From assembly GCA_965370045.1 (NCBI GenBank), contig CBDUSI010000002.1, positions 1-64,000 on the forward strand: a stretch of 64,000 nucleotides of DNA. The letters are read 5' to 3'. Each line of letters opens with the position of its first letter. Positions within the stretch are counted from its first letter, which is position 1. Below are positions 7,268 to 18,587 of the stretch, one piece after another. The stretch is from CAZONU01 sp965370045. Lineage in GTDB: Bacteria > Planctomycetota > SZUA-567 > JAKLDR01. Below the pieces are notes generated by a model that was given only the letters and a program-made list of their open reading frames with translations, had not been told where the DNA came from and searched no databases. A program made the position numbers and the translations under genes.

Positions 7268-9664
7268 TTAAAACATCCAGAGGTCGGTGAGGCAAGTTCG
7301 AATCGTCCTCGCGTCCCGTTTCGGAGCTTTCAGCTTCTCGATGATCCGCCGGGCGCGCTGGGCGACCTCAGCGTCCTTGCTCCCGGTCGCCTCGCGCAAC
7401 GCGGGGAGCGCAGCCTTGCCGATCTTCTCCAGGGCCATGGAGGCGGCCTCGCGCTCTTTCCACGCGTCGGCACCGAGGTCGACAATCAAGCTCTTCACCC
7501 GGACGGCTCGGTCCTTGGCAACAGGGACTTTGGCTTCTCCGGCCGCCGCCCGCAGCGCGGGGAGCAGCAGGGGAGAAATATCTCGCCCATATCGCCGCAG
7601 GTGTTTCGCCAACGCTCCGTCCAACCCGGCGCGGTTCTGGTTGTAAGTCAGCTGCAATACGTCCGCGTAGGTCAGCTCGCAGCCGGCGGGAAGCTCGGCC
7701 CTGAGCTCTCCATGCGAGCCGAAGACGGTCAGCGTGACGGTCTTGGCGTCTTTGGCCGGGGGAGTCTTGATGAGGTCGAAGATACGGAGATGGAACTTCG
7801 CCCCGGGCTTCTCCTCCGGGCCGCCCCGCAGCAGCACCAGGCCGGACTCGGCGTCACATCCCAGGCGCAGTTGCATGCTCTCGGCGAAGGGATGGGCCTT
7901 GACGAACTCCTCGTTGAACACCGCAACATTGCCGCGGCGCTTCCGCCTCAGATTCCCTGCGAGCCTGTACTCGCGGGGAGGCCCTCCTTTGTATCCGAAA
8001 GTGTGGGCCCTGCGTCGGAGAAATGGCCACAGTCTTTCCTTCAAAGTCTGTCGGTACCATTCCGCGGTGCGGGCCTCCAGCGCGGTCAGCGTTGAGCGGA
8101 GCAGCCTGCGCTCCTTCGGGCTTCGCTTCTCCGCGCTCTTTCCGTCCATGCAAACCTCGGCCAGATCCCGCCACATCAGCGCGGCCAGCGACAGAGAGAC
8201 CTGCTCGGTCTTGAGCCCCGCGCGGACGGCCCGGCAGCGGGCATCGAGGTCCCTCTTGCTCGCGAGATCAATGAAACCCGCCAAGTAGTCCGCGGCCGGG
8301 GTTTCCTTGATCTTTGCCCTGAGCGACTTACGCAAGGCTTCATGGTACGCGCGGCGCCGGTCGCGATGCGCGCCATGAGCGTACCAGCGAACTATCCAAC
8401 TTTCTGCCGCGCACTTGGCAAAGCGTTTCCGCTCCTCAGGAGTCAGCTTCCCGCCGCCCACCCCAATCGCCCCTACGACGCCGGGGCCGCCCAGCGGGAT
8501 GTCACTGATGGCCTCGTCGCTCCCTTTCTGCTTCCCGGCCGGCTTCTTCGCAGGTTCGCCGGCCGACGCCGCTGGGCCCAGCCCGAAGCACACCGCCAGC
8601 CCAGCCGCCGCCCCCGCCAGGCGCGGCGCGCGCCACACGTGCCGGAAGCACTGCGTCCCGTTCTTCCTCTGCAGCCAGCAGCCGCCCCCGCAGGCCCGGG
8701 CGTACTCGCACGAGCGGCAGCGGCCCTCCGGCCGCCAGCTGCGCAGCGCGGCGAAGCCTTCCGCCCAGACCTCCCGGAGCGGCCGGCGGAGGACGTTACC
8801 GGCGCTGGCCCGGCGGTCCAGAGTGGTGCAGGGCACCAGTTCGCCGCCGGGCAGCACCACGCACTGGGTGCGCCCCGCGCCGCACAGGAAGGGATAGTCG
8901 CGGACCAGCGGCTCCTCCTCGCCGAGGTAGCCGATCTCGTCGGCCATGCCCACCGGGAAGTGGTTGCGCTTCGCGGCGCAGAAGTCGATCAGTCCGCGAA
9001 GCTGCCGCCGGGAAAGGAACAGCCGGCGGCTCTCAGCGGCGCGGCCCTCGGGCACCAGCAGATGCAGCCCCCAGGCGGTGGCCCCGCTGGCAATCACCTC
9101 GGCGAAGGTTTCCGAAAGGTGACCGTAGTTGTGAGAAGTCACCGTGGTGCCGGCGGCCACCTCGCCATCAACGATCTCGCGGTAGAAGCGGATGGCCCGG
9201 AGCGCGTCCTCATGGGCGCCGCCGCGCCCGCGGAAGTCGTCGTGGACCCGCTGGGGCCCGTCGAGGCTGACCGCGGCGAAGCCCGGAGGGTGCCGCTCCA
9301 TTGCCGCGCGCAGGCGCGTGCCCGGGTTCGCGGCGGTATTGATCTCCCATCCCTGGCCGCGTTCGCGGAGCATGTCGACGACCTCGGGCAGGTCCGGCCG
9401 GCCGGCCGGTTCACCGCCGGTTATCAGGAATCGGGGAATGCGCATATCGGCGACCTGGTCGAGAAGCCTGGCGACTTCCCGGAGGGGCATGTCCGGCGCG
9501 CCGGACCCGTCGGCAGCCAGGCAGTGCGGGCAGGCCAACTCGCAGCGCAGGGTGGCCATCCACTGGATGAACTGCGGGACCGGGGTGTAACCGTTCTCGC
9601 GAAAGAAATCGAGATCGCGCCCGGCCGATGCGCGCCCGTGGCCGCTCTGGCTGTGCGTGGCCAT
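7268..9664 (-). CDS. Radical SAM/SPASM protein fused to membrane segment and HEAT repeats
   Basis: 798 residues in one frame. Residues 35-260 are a radical SAM domain: CELACPHC (C41, C45, C48; CX3CX2C) binds the SAM-cleaving cluster and GGEP is at 83-86. Residues 261-340 are a SPASM domain with eight cysteines (261, 268, 279, 316, 319, 325, 329, 339), enough for two auxiliary 4Fe-4S clusters as in peptide-modifying maturases. A hydrophobic segment follows (about 349-368), then a Gly-rich stretch (390-405), a large domain of unknown type, and HEAT repeats near the end (EREAASMALEKIGKAALPAL), typical of planctomycete proteins. GGGAGG seven bases before the ATG supports the start. Substrate unknown; SPASM enzymes often modify peptides or proteins. 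The fusion is unusual. Faces the kinase gene across 155 bp. Confidence 0.82.
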   Translation of the reverse strand: MATHSQSGHGRASAGRDLDFFRENGYTPVPQFIQWMATLRCELACPHCLAADGSGAPDMPLREVARLLDQVADMRIPRFLITGGEPAGRPDLPEVVDMLRERGQGWEINTAANPGTRLRAAMERHPPGFAAVSLDGPQRVHDDFRGRGGAHEDALRAIRFYREIVDGEVAAGTTVTSHNYGHLSETFAEVIASGATAWGLHLLVPEGRAAESRRLFLSRRQLRGLIDFCAAKRNHFPVGMADEIGYLGEEEPLVRDYPFLCGAGRTQCVVLPGGELVPCTTLDRRASAGNVLRRPLREVWAEGFAALRSWRPEGRCRSCEYARACGGGCWLQRKNGTQCFRHVWRAPRLAGAAAGLAVCFGLGPAASAGEPAKKPAGKQKGSDEAISDIPLGGPGVVGAIGVGGGKLTPEERKRFAKCAAESWIVRWYAHGAHRDRRRAYHEALRKSLRAKIKETPAADYLAGFIDLASKRDLDARCRAVRAGLKTEQVSLSLAALMWRDLAEVCMDGKSAEKRSPKERRLLRSTLTALEARTAEWYRQTLKERLWPFLRRRAHTFGYKGGPPREYRLAGNLRRKRRGNVAVFNEEFVKAHPFAESMQLRLGCDAESGLVLLRGGPEEKPGAKFHLRIFDLIKTPPAKDAKTVTLTVFGSHGELRAELPAGCELTYADVLQLTYNQNRAGLDGALAKHLRRYGRDISPLLLPALRAAAGEAKVPVAKDRAVRVKSLIVDLGADAWKEREAASMALEKIGKAALPALREATGSKDAEVAQRARRIIEKLKAPKRDARTIRTCLTDLWMF

Positions 9665-9819
9665 GCCCGGTCCTCCCGGCTCCCCGTAACGTCCTCACCC
9701 CGGGAGGGTTCGGTTATTCCGGAGAATTCCCGATATGCGCCGGACAATGCCGTAAGGCCCGCGTGCCGGGCGATTTCCCGCTTGCCTCTCCCAATCCCGG
9801 AAGTTACCATGCAGAGGCT

Positions 9820-12342
<2,523 letters not shown>

Positions 12343-12433
12343 GTATTGTGTCTCCGGAATTCCTGCGATTATGTGGAACGTGCGGAGTTCCGCGTTCATG
12401 TCAAGCACTAGCCCGAGGAGGTGGTCCCGCTTT

Positions 12434-13771
12434 GTGACTAAGTACATCTGCTGTTTGCTTCTGTCGGGCTTCTGCTCGGTCGCAGTAGCCGCTGAGAACA
12501 AGCCTCGTCTCCGCTTTGAACTTGTGGTCGAAGCGGCCCCGGAGGATTTCCGAAAACCTCGCGGCACAGCATACCACACAGCCAAGGGCGGCAGAGTCGT
12601 CTGGGTGCCAGATATGCCCCTTGCTGGGTACATCCGGGTGTTCAACCGAGGATCAGACGATTACGTTGTCCGATCTGAGACGGAGGATTTCCTCAAGAAA
12701 GTGTCGTTCGTCGGCGCTATGGTCAACAGGAAGACCATATTCTCACGTGACTTGCCGCCTGTGGTCTTCTCTTATTCCACCACCACAAAGAAGATACTTC
12801 TAACGCCTGGTGGCCCGGGCGTGCTGGTGAAGTTCCAGTTCAAGCCCGGTCCCGGTTTCGTGTGGCCCACCGGTAGGTGGGAGCCGGTCTTTCAGATCAA
12901 CATTGGGGGCGGACGGAAACCTGTGCGCGTGAGTACTCGGGTTCGCCTCAAGAAGGTCGAAACGCCGGATGACCGCCTCAACGTCCATTGGTTTCACTAT
13001 CAGCGAACCTATAACGATGGCAAGTACGACACAGCCCTGCAGTCCTTGGACAAGCTTATTCGGGCGTGTCCTAACGACGCGTTCCTGAAGCACAAGCGAT
13101 ACCAACTACTGTTCGCCACTGGAAGCCTCGAAGCGGCCGCGGCTAGTCTACGAGAGACAGTAGCACTTGTGGAATCAGGCAAGACTACAAGACCGCTGGT
13201 CATTCTGCGCGCCCGTTCCCAAGAAGAGAGCCTCGCCATATTGAAGAAGCAACAGAAGGGGATGGACGCACTAGCCAAACAAGGCAGCGCGCTCGATGCG
13301 GTTGGTGAAGGGGCTAACAGGAAGCAGAGAGACACCGCAGCGGCTGGCTTGAAGTCTCACTGCCCAGTCATACAGGTGAAAGCCTTGCGAGCACTGATAC
13401 GCGCCTCCGCGAAGGAGACAGTGGAAAGTGTGGTCCCGTTGCTTAGCGCCTCAGATTCAGCGAACTACTACGCGCCTGACGGCTCGCTAATACTAGTTCG
13501 CCGTGAGGCATGGGACACAATATGTAAGCTGCACCCTAGATTGAAGAAGGCTGCTTACGACCCGCAAGCACATGAAGAAAGTCGAGAGAAGGCCATTGTG
13601 CGGCTGCGCGCTCTGATGCAGCCGCGACAGGACGACAAGACGAAGCCTAGTTCTGCCACCTTGCCCGTGACCATGATTGCAGCTAGTCTACTAGCAGGGC
13701 TGATACTTGTTCTTCTCATCTTCCTGGGAATGCGCTCACGGCATCGACGACGTACCGTCAACGGTGAGTAG
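12434..13771 (+). CDS. Secreted/membrane-anchored protein of unknown function, TPR-like
   Basis: Not recognised. The GTG at 12434 follows GAGGAGG by 12 bases and gives a good signal peptide (MTKYICCLLLSGFCSVAVAA); in-frame ATGs at 12371 and 12398 are alternatives that would add a basic N-terminal stretch. The mature protein has a beta-rich N-terminal half (PLAGYIRVFNRGSDDYVV), a helical TPR-like section (RTYNDGKYDTALQSLDKLI), a HEAT-like part (HCPVIQVKALRALIRAS), a C-terminal membrane helix (TMIAASLLAGLILVLLIFLG) and a basic cytoplasmic tail. Base composition is clearly lower in GC than in the flanking genes, suggesting acquisition or relaxed constraint. 91 bp downstream of the kinase, same strand. 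Confidence 0.65.
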   Translation: MTKYICCLLLSGFCSVAVAAENKPRLRFELVVEAAPEDFRKPRGTAYHTAKGGRVVWVPDMPLAGYIRVFNRGSDDYVVRSETEDFLKKVSFVGAMVNRKTIFSRDLPPVVFSYSTTTKKILLTPGGPGVLVKFQFKPGPGFVWPTGRWEPVFQINIGGGRKPVRVSTRVRLKKVETPDDRLNVHWFHYQRTYNDGKYDTALQSLDKLIRACPNDAFLKHKRYQLLFATGSLEAAAASLRETVALVESGKTTRPLVILRARSQEESLAILKKQQKGMDALAKQGSALDAVGEGANRKQRDTAAAGLKSHCPVIQVKALRALIRASAKETVESVVPLLSASDSANYYAPDGSLILVRREAWDTICKLHPRLKKAAYDPQAHEESREKAIVRLRALMQPRQDDKTKPSSATLPVTMIAASLLAGLILVLLIFLGMRSRHRRRTVNGE

Positions 13772-14120
13772 GGCTCAATTGTATTGCCGGCTCGGCGCGG
13801 CATGACGGGCCTGCCCGGCGTCCAACACTCGACTCTTCCCGTTTGGCGCGACCGCTCCCGGGCCCGCCGGTTGGCCAGTGCCACTGATTATTATTTCCGC
13901 ATCCGCCTCGCGCTCTAGCGCTTAAGAAAGTAATATTTCCGGTTTGAGGGAAGAATTTCTATTACTTATGAGGGGGTACTGTTGATTTGGGATTTCGGAC
14001 TGCGGATTGAACCGCCAAGAGGCCAAGAAGAGCAGGTACCGCTTTGTGTGCTTGGTGCTCTTGGTGGTAAACAGAGATCAGGTCAGCTCTTGGCGCCTTG
14101 GCGGTAGAGAGCCCCTTCAC
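13772..14120. other. Gene-free spacer with AT-rich inverted repeat and shared words
   Basis: No convincing gene. It holds a 19-bp word CTTCCCGTTTGGCGCGACC (13835-13853) that recurs inverted at 38108-38126, an AT-rich inverted repeat AAGTAATA...TATTACTT (13928-13935/13960-13967), and the CCGCCAAG arms annotated separately. This is the 5' part of a gene-poor, repeat-rich stretch ending inside the lnt 3' end. Confidence 0.6.
14011..14105. repeat. CCGCCAAG/CTTGGCGG inverted-repeat cluster
   Basis: Three related arms: ACCGCCAAGAGGCCAAG (14011-14027), CTTGGTGCTCTTGGTGGT (14051-14068) and CTTGGCGCCTTGGCGGT (14089-14105). The first can pair with either of the others, giving alternative hairpins. The same word (ACCGCCAAGATGCCAAG) is at 38142-38158, beside the other repeat locus. 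Confidence 0.7.
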
Positions 14121-14331
14121 GCGCGAAGAAAAAAAACGCACAAGCGTCGTAAGCCACGGGTTATCAGGGGCGCAGGTCATGACAAAACGGGGTTGTCGCT
14201 CGGAGTGGCACCTTCAGGTGCCCGACGAGCGGCAATTCACTTTGCCAAAACCACGCCAGGAGGGCGGAACCTCGACGGTTCGCCACGGAGGGCGAAAGAC
14301 ATCGTTTGGTGGGCCCACGCAGAGCGAAAGA
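14121..14331 (+). repeat. Dispersed hairpin repeat, copy A
   Basis: About 210 bp. Landmarks: AAGCGTCGTAAGCCACGGG, GCGCAGGTCATGACAAAACG, hairpin GGCACCTTCAGGTGCC (14207-14222) flanked by a second pairing CGCTCG/CGAGCG, then GCCAGGAGGGCGGAACC and GAAAGACATCGTTTGGTGGG. Closely matched by copy B and, inverted, by copy D at 37109-37297. Codes for nothing recognisable. Confidence 0.88.
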
Positions 14332-14372
14332 CTATCGAAAGCAGAGCGCTTTGGCGTGAGAGAGGAGGAGCA

Positions 14373-14625
14373 CGAAAAAGACGCGCAAGCGTCGTAAGTC
14401 ACGAGCTTCCAGGGGCGCAGGTCATGACAAAACGGAGGCTGACCGATTCACAGAGGACACAGAGGACACAGAGGGAGGGCGTTGTCGCTCGGAGCGGCAC
14501 CTTCAGGTGCCCGACGAGCGGCAATTCACTTCGTCAAAACCACGCCAGGAGGGCGGAACCCCGACGATTCGCCACGGAGGGCGAAAGACATCGTTTGGTG
14601 GGGCGACGCACAACGGAAGACGTGA
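14373..14625 (+). repeat. Dispersed hairpin repeat, copy B with insertion
   Basis: Same order of landmarks as copy A (hairpin at 14496-14511) but with about 40 extra bases between ACAAAACGG and TTGTCGCTCGG, containing three tandem CACAGAGGA-type units. Tandem to copy A in direct orientation. Confidence 0.87.
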
Positions 14626-14640
14626 GACGGGAGGGCTCAT

Positions 14641-14686
14641 AGAAAAACGGCGAAGCGTCGTAAGTCCTTAGCGTTCAGGAGCGCAG
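14641..14686 (+). repeat. Dispersed hairpin repeat, truncated copy C overlapping lnt
   Basis: Only the first 45 or so bases of the repeat (AGCGTCGTAAGTC through TCAGGAGCGCAG) are present. It overlaps the 3' end of lnt: read on the minus strand it supplies the stop codon at 14668-14670 and the last residues CAPER. Confidence 0.8.
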
Positions 14687-16269
14687 CTCTTGCCAGAATC
14701 GCGAGACGGGCGCCTCAGGGTGCGGACAATCCCCACAATCGCACCCAGCACGGCCAGGCCGGCGCATATCCACGCGAAGAGGTCGCCGATGGTCATGTAT
14801 AGCGTCCGGCGCGCGGGGGGAACGCGCAAGTCCATGCGCACCAAGCCTTTCTGCCACAGGCCGCCGTGCTCGGGAACGGTGATCCGACCGCCGGAGTCTA
14901 TCCACGCGGAGACGCCGGTGTTGGTGGCCCGTACCAGCGGCCGGCGTGTCTCCACCGCGCGGAAGGCGGCCAGGGCCAGGTGCTGATGGGCCTGGGAGCT
15001 CTGCCTGAACCATGAGTCGTTGGTCAGGTTGACCAGCAGGCGCGCTCCGCGCCTGGCGTCGCTGCGGGTAATATATGGAAAGGCGTCCTCGTAGCAGATG
15101 TTGACCCCCAGCGGCGCGCCGGCCATCCGGGGCAGCGGCTGCTCCCGTCCGCCCGGAGTGAAGGTGGTGCCTATGAGGTGAAAGATCGCGTCCGCCCCCG
15201 GGAAGCGCCCGCCCAGCGGGACATATTCGCCGAAAGGCACCAGGTGGCGCTTGTCGTAACGGCCGGCCAGCTTGCCGTCGGGAGAGATCAGCACCGCCGA
15301 GTTCCAGTTGCGCCCGGTGCGGTTCCCGGACTCGTTGGTCTCGTGGACCACGCCGCCGGCCAGGAGCCAGCATTGCTTCTCTTTCGCAAGAGAAGCCAGC
15401 AGCCCCTCCGCGCGGTCGAGCAGCTCGCCGGGCACCATGGTCTCCGACCAGACTACGAGGTCCACCTCGCCGGGGGACAACTCGTTCATCAGCCGCTTCT
15501 GCTCGCGGATCTGGTCCTCGGCCGAGACCTTCTTGGGCCCCACCTTGAAGGCCACCAGCGGCTGGACGGCGGCGATTCGCATTCGCAGCGCGTTCGGTTC
15601 CCGAAGCTGGCGGTTGCGGATCAGGCCGTAGGCCGGTCCCGCCCCGAGGACCAGGACGACGACGAGAACTCTGACCGCGAGCCGCCTGGGACTGCGACCC
15701 GCCGCCAGCGCGGCGGCCAGCACGGTCAGAAAAGACACACCGTAGACCCCGGCGAGGTCGGCGGGGCCCATCGCCGCGGGGACTCCCGCCCAGACGGTCC
15801 CGGCCAGCATCCAGGGGAAGCCGGTGAAGAGGTGCGCGCGCCCGAACTCCAGCGCGACCCACAGCGCGGCCAACATGAGGGGCCAGGCGCGGGTCCCCGC
15901 CGCGCGCCTCTGGAGCGCGGCGCCCAGCCCGAAGACCGCTCCGAAGCACGCGAAGTATATAGCCAGTCCCAGGCAACCGGCGAAGCTCACCGTGCTCATC
16001 CAGAAGAGGCCCACCGCGGCGGACAGCGCGAAGCCGGCCGCGCCCAGCACTGTGCTCCTGCGCAGCGAGGCGCCGCGCAGGCTCCAGACGACCAGCGCCA
16101 GTCCCACCAGCGCCAGCGGAGCGGAGACCGGCCAGAGCCAGGGCCGCAGCGTGAAGTTGAAGGCCGCGCCGTAAAGCAGCGACCCGGATACCAGCGCCAC
16201 CCAGCGCTCCCGGGCGCATTGCGGAGGGCGCGGCTTGCTGCGCGATAACCTGTCAGTCTGGTCAGTCAC
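14668..16269 (-). CDS. lnt: Apolipoprotein N-acyltransferase
   Basis: Inner-membrane enzyme adding the third acyl chain to the N-terminal Cys of lipoproteins, the last step before Lol sorting. 533 residues: N-terminal multi-helix membrane region (25-215), then a periplasmic nitrilase-like domain with the catalytic triad E276 (VVWSET), K340 (YDKRHLVPFGEYVP) and C392 (NICYED), and a C-terminal helix. The GTG start lies 17 bases after the preceding gene. A perfect TATAAT lies nine bases upstream and there is no Shine-Dalgarno, so a leaderless transcript is possible. The final codons come from repeat copy C. Several lipoprotein genes lie upstream on the same strand. Confidence 0.95.
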   Translation of the reverse strand: MTDQTDRLSRSKPRPPQCARERWVALVSGSLLYGAAFNFTLRPWLWPVSAPLALVGLALVVWSLRGASLRRSTVLGAAGFALSAAVGLFWMSTVSFAGCLGLAIYFACFGAVFGLGAALQRRAAGTRAWPLMLAALWVALEFGRAHLFTGFPWMLAGTVWAGVPAAMGPADLAGVYGVSFLTVLAAALAAGRSPRRLAVRVLVVVLVLGAGPAYGLIRNRQLREPNALRMRIAAVQPLVAFKVGPKKVSAEDQIREQKRLMNELSPGEVDLVVWSETMVPGELLDRAEGLLASLAKEKQCWLLAGGVVHETNESGNRTGRNWNSAVLISPDGKLAGRYDKRHLVPFGEYVPLGGRFPGADAIFHLIGTTFTPGGREQPLPRMAGAPLGVNICYEDAFPYITRSDARRGARLLVNLTNDSWFRQSSQAHQHLALAAFRAVETRRPLVRATNTGVSAWIDSGGRITVPEHGGLWQKGLVRMDLRVPPARRTLYMTIGDLFAWICAGLAVLGAIVGIVRTLRRPSRDSGKSCAPER

Positions 16270-16277
16270 TGCGGCGG

Positions 16278-16283
16278 ATTATA
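16278..16283 (-). promoter_or_regulatory. Putative -10 box of lnt
   Basis: Perfect TATAAT on the minus strand, ending nine bases before the lnt GTG; the -35 region is poor (CTGGCG at 18 bp spacing). If used, lnt mRNA would be leaderless or nearly so. Read-through from upstream is the alternative. Confidence 0.35.
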
Positions 16284-16286
16284 ACC

Positions 16287-18554
16287 CTAACGCTCTCCGG
16301 CCGCCAGCGCGCGGAGGTACTCGTTCACGTAGCGCCGGTACTGGGCAGCCACCGGGGCCCTGCGGCCCAGGGCCTCGCCTATCTCCTCGCGCTTGCCGGG
16401 CCCGGGCCGCAGCGGGCGCAGCGTCCCGTCCGGGGCGCGGACCGCGCGCGGCGCCAGCGAGCTGCCGCGCCCCGGCCCGCCGGCCTCGCGGCCCCAGTCG
16501 GTCCGCAGGGCGGGGGGGGCGTTGGAGGCGAGCTTCTCGCCGGGCCGGGTTTCCATGTTCACCTTCTCGGGGATCACCCGCTCCGGGAGGGGCTCGCCGC
16601 TGCCCAGTTCCCTGCCGGAGGGCGGCTTCTCGGCGGGGTGTCCCGGACCCCTGCCGCTGGGGCCGGGCTTCTTTCCGGGTCGGCTGGTTGACTTTCCGCC
16701 GGGGGTCTTGACCGTGCCGCCGGGGGTCGGCCGGACGCCGGGGCCCTCCGGCTGCTCGGGCGCCTCGCCGCTCTTGCCGTCGCCGGGATTTTCGGGGTTT
16801 TCCTTGCCGGGCTTGCCGGGAGGCTTCTTGCTCCCGGGAGGCTTGCCGGGTCCGGGGGCCTCTTCGCCGGGGGGGGCCATGTACTCGCCCCCGTCCGGGT
16901 CGGAGGGCTTGCCGGAGTCCGGCGGGGACTTGGACGGGGGTTGCTTCTCTCCGAGGTCCGGCTTGTATAGGCTTTCCATCGGGCGGGTGGTCTTCCCGAC
17001 CTTCTCGCCGCCATCGCCGGAGCGAGTCGGCGGAGGGGCGGACAGGCGTTGAGGCGGGCGCTTCTCGAGCAGAGGCCCGGCGGCGGAGGCCAGCCGCCGG
17101 GGCGGACGATAGGCGCCCTCCTCGCTGGCGCCGCGGTTGGGCTTCGGCTGGTGGGTGTCGAAAGCCTCCAGGCGGTAGCGGAAGCCCTCCGCGCTGCCGG
17201 CGACCAGCACTTCGCGGGGGACCAGCACTGCGCCCTGGGACTCGCGCCGGCCGGAGACCTCGGGGACGGCGAAGGCCATGCTCCTGCCCCCGGCCCGGAA
17301 GACCATGCGCGCCTCTCCCAGCCGGTAGTCGTCGGCCACGCGGTAGTCGACCGCCAGCCGCCCGTCGGCGAGTTCGCGGACCGCCGCGGCCGCCGCCGGG
17401 GCCAGGTCCTTCCGGGCGGTGATCGTCCCGCGGGCCACCTCGCGCGCGGCTCCGCCGCCCGCCGGGCGCACCAGCACCGAGTAGCGGCCCACGCTCCGGA
17501 CGGTGAAGGCCACCCGCCAGTCGCCCGGGCGCGTCCGCCGGGCGGAGAGCATCTTCCGGCCGGGCTCGAGGCGGACCTCCACGAACTCGACCGCGCCCCT
17601 GGACTTAACGTGAAGCTCGACGCGGGTGCCCTGCAGGCAGTCGATCTCGGCGGAGGAAACCGTCCGCGGCCCCAGCCCGGTGTATTTCGGGTAGCGGTAA
17701 GTCACTTTCGCCACCGCGGCGTCCGGACGCGGCCGGACCCTCACGCGGAAGGTCCGCGAGGGGTAGACTCCCCCGCGCGCGCCGGCCTCCACCCGGTAGC
17801 TGGCGCCCGTGGGGGCCGCTTCGGTCCGCCACAGCCCGCCGGCCGAGCGGCGCATCTCGGTCGTCGCGCCGGCCTTGAAAACCAGCCGTACCCAGTCCGG
17901 CTCACGCCCGGCCATGCGGCAGGAGGCGGAGAGCGGCTCGCCCTCCTCCAGATCGGCGTCGCCGGGCAGCACCTTCACGATGCGGGTGGGCCCGGTTCCG
18001 CCCAGGCCGGAGACTTGGCCGAGGGCATCGAGGTAACGCGCGCCGCCGGCGGCCAGAAGCGCCAGGCCCAGGCCGAGGGCCAGGAGCACCGAGGCCGGTC
18101 CTCGCCGGGAGCGCCGCTCGCCGCGCGCGACCTCGCCGGCGGTGAGCCCGGCCACGGCCGCGTCGGCGCGCTCGGCGGCCAGCCCGGCCACGCCGGGGTC
18201 GAGCCCGGGGCTGTTCTCCGCCAGCAGGATGAGCGAGCCGGCCAGCTGTGGCCGGGCCCGCTCGGCCAGCGCCGCCAGGTAACGCCGGCCCGGCCGGCGG
18301 GCCAGGGGCAGGAGCGCGGCAGCGACCGCCAGCGCCCCGGCGACCGGGAGCGTCTTGGAAACGAACTCGGCGAAGGGCAGGAGCGTCGGCGGCGCGAAGG
18401 CCAGGGCCGCGGCGGCCAGCTCGGCGCAGGCCAGGAACGCGGCCAGGGACAGCAGTGTCGAGGTGATCAGCGCGCGCAGCAGGAGGCGCACCTCCAGCGC
18501 GCGGAGCAACCGGAGCGCGGACGGCCCCAGGAGCGGGCGGCGGCTCTTCATCAC
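16287..18554 (-). CDS. DUF4175-like large membrane protein with Pro/Gly/Lys-rich tail
   Basis: 755 residues, tentatively DUF4175-like, a family found in planctomycetes and proteobacteria with no assigned reaction. Two membrane helices near the N terminus (about 28-55 and 68-88), a third at about 152-172, then a periplasmic beta-rich region containing VTYRYPKYTGLGPRTV, a motif I associate with this family. Residues about 510-680 are a low-complexity Pro/Gly/Lys/Glu tail (KPPGSKKPPGKPGKENPEN), probably disordered, followed by a short helical end (YRRYVNEYLRALAAGE). It lies between the STN-domain lipoprotein and lnt. Family assignment moderate, function unknown. Confidence 0.65.
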   Translation of the reverse strand: MMKSRRPLLGPSALRLLRALEVRLLLRALITSTLLSLAAFLACAELAAAALAFAPPTLLPFAEFVSKTLPVAGALAVAAALLPLARRPGRRYLAALAERARPQLAGSLILLAENSPGLDPGVAGLAAERADAAVAGLTAGEVARGERRSRRGPASVLLALGLGLALLAAGGARYLDALGQVSGLGGTGPTRIVKVLPGDADLEEGEPLSASCRMAGREPDWVRLVFKAGATTEMRRSAGGLWRTEAAPTGASYRVEAGARGGVYPSRTFRVRVRPRPDAAVAKVTYRYPKYTGLGPRTVSSAEIDCLQGTRVELHVKSRGAVEFVEVRLEPGRKMLSARRTRPGDWRVAFTVRSVGRYSVLVRPAGGGAAREVARGTITARKDLAPAAAAAVRELADGRLAVDYRVADDYRLGEARMVFRAGGRSMAFAVPEVSGRRESQGAVLVPREVLVAGSAEGFRYRLEAFDTHQPKPNRGASEEGAYRPPRRLASAAGPLLEKRPPQRLSAPPPTRSGDGGEKVGKTTRPMESLYKPDLGEKQPPSKSPPDSGKPSDPDGGEYMAPPGEEAPGPGKPPGSKKPPGKPGKENPENPGDGKSGEAPEQPEGPGVRPTPGGTVKTPGGKSTSRPGKKPGPSGRGPGHPAEKPPSGRELGSGEPLPERVIPEKVNMETRPGEKLASNAPPALRTDWGREAGGPGRGSSLAPRAVRAPDGTLRPLRPGPGKREEIGEALGRRAPVAAQYRRYVNEYLRALAAGER

Positions 18555-18587
18555 GGGGTCATCCCCCGCACCCTCGACGGGCCGGCG

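Noticed and set aside
12346..12374. TTGTGT-17-TTATGT as a promoter for the low-GC gene
   Set aside because: The -10 matches the consensus at only two positions and it overlaps possible start codons.
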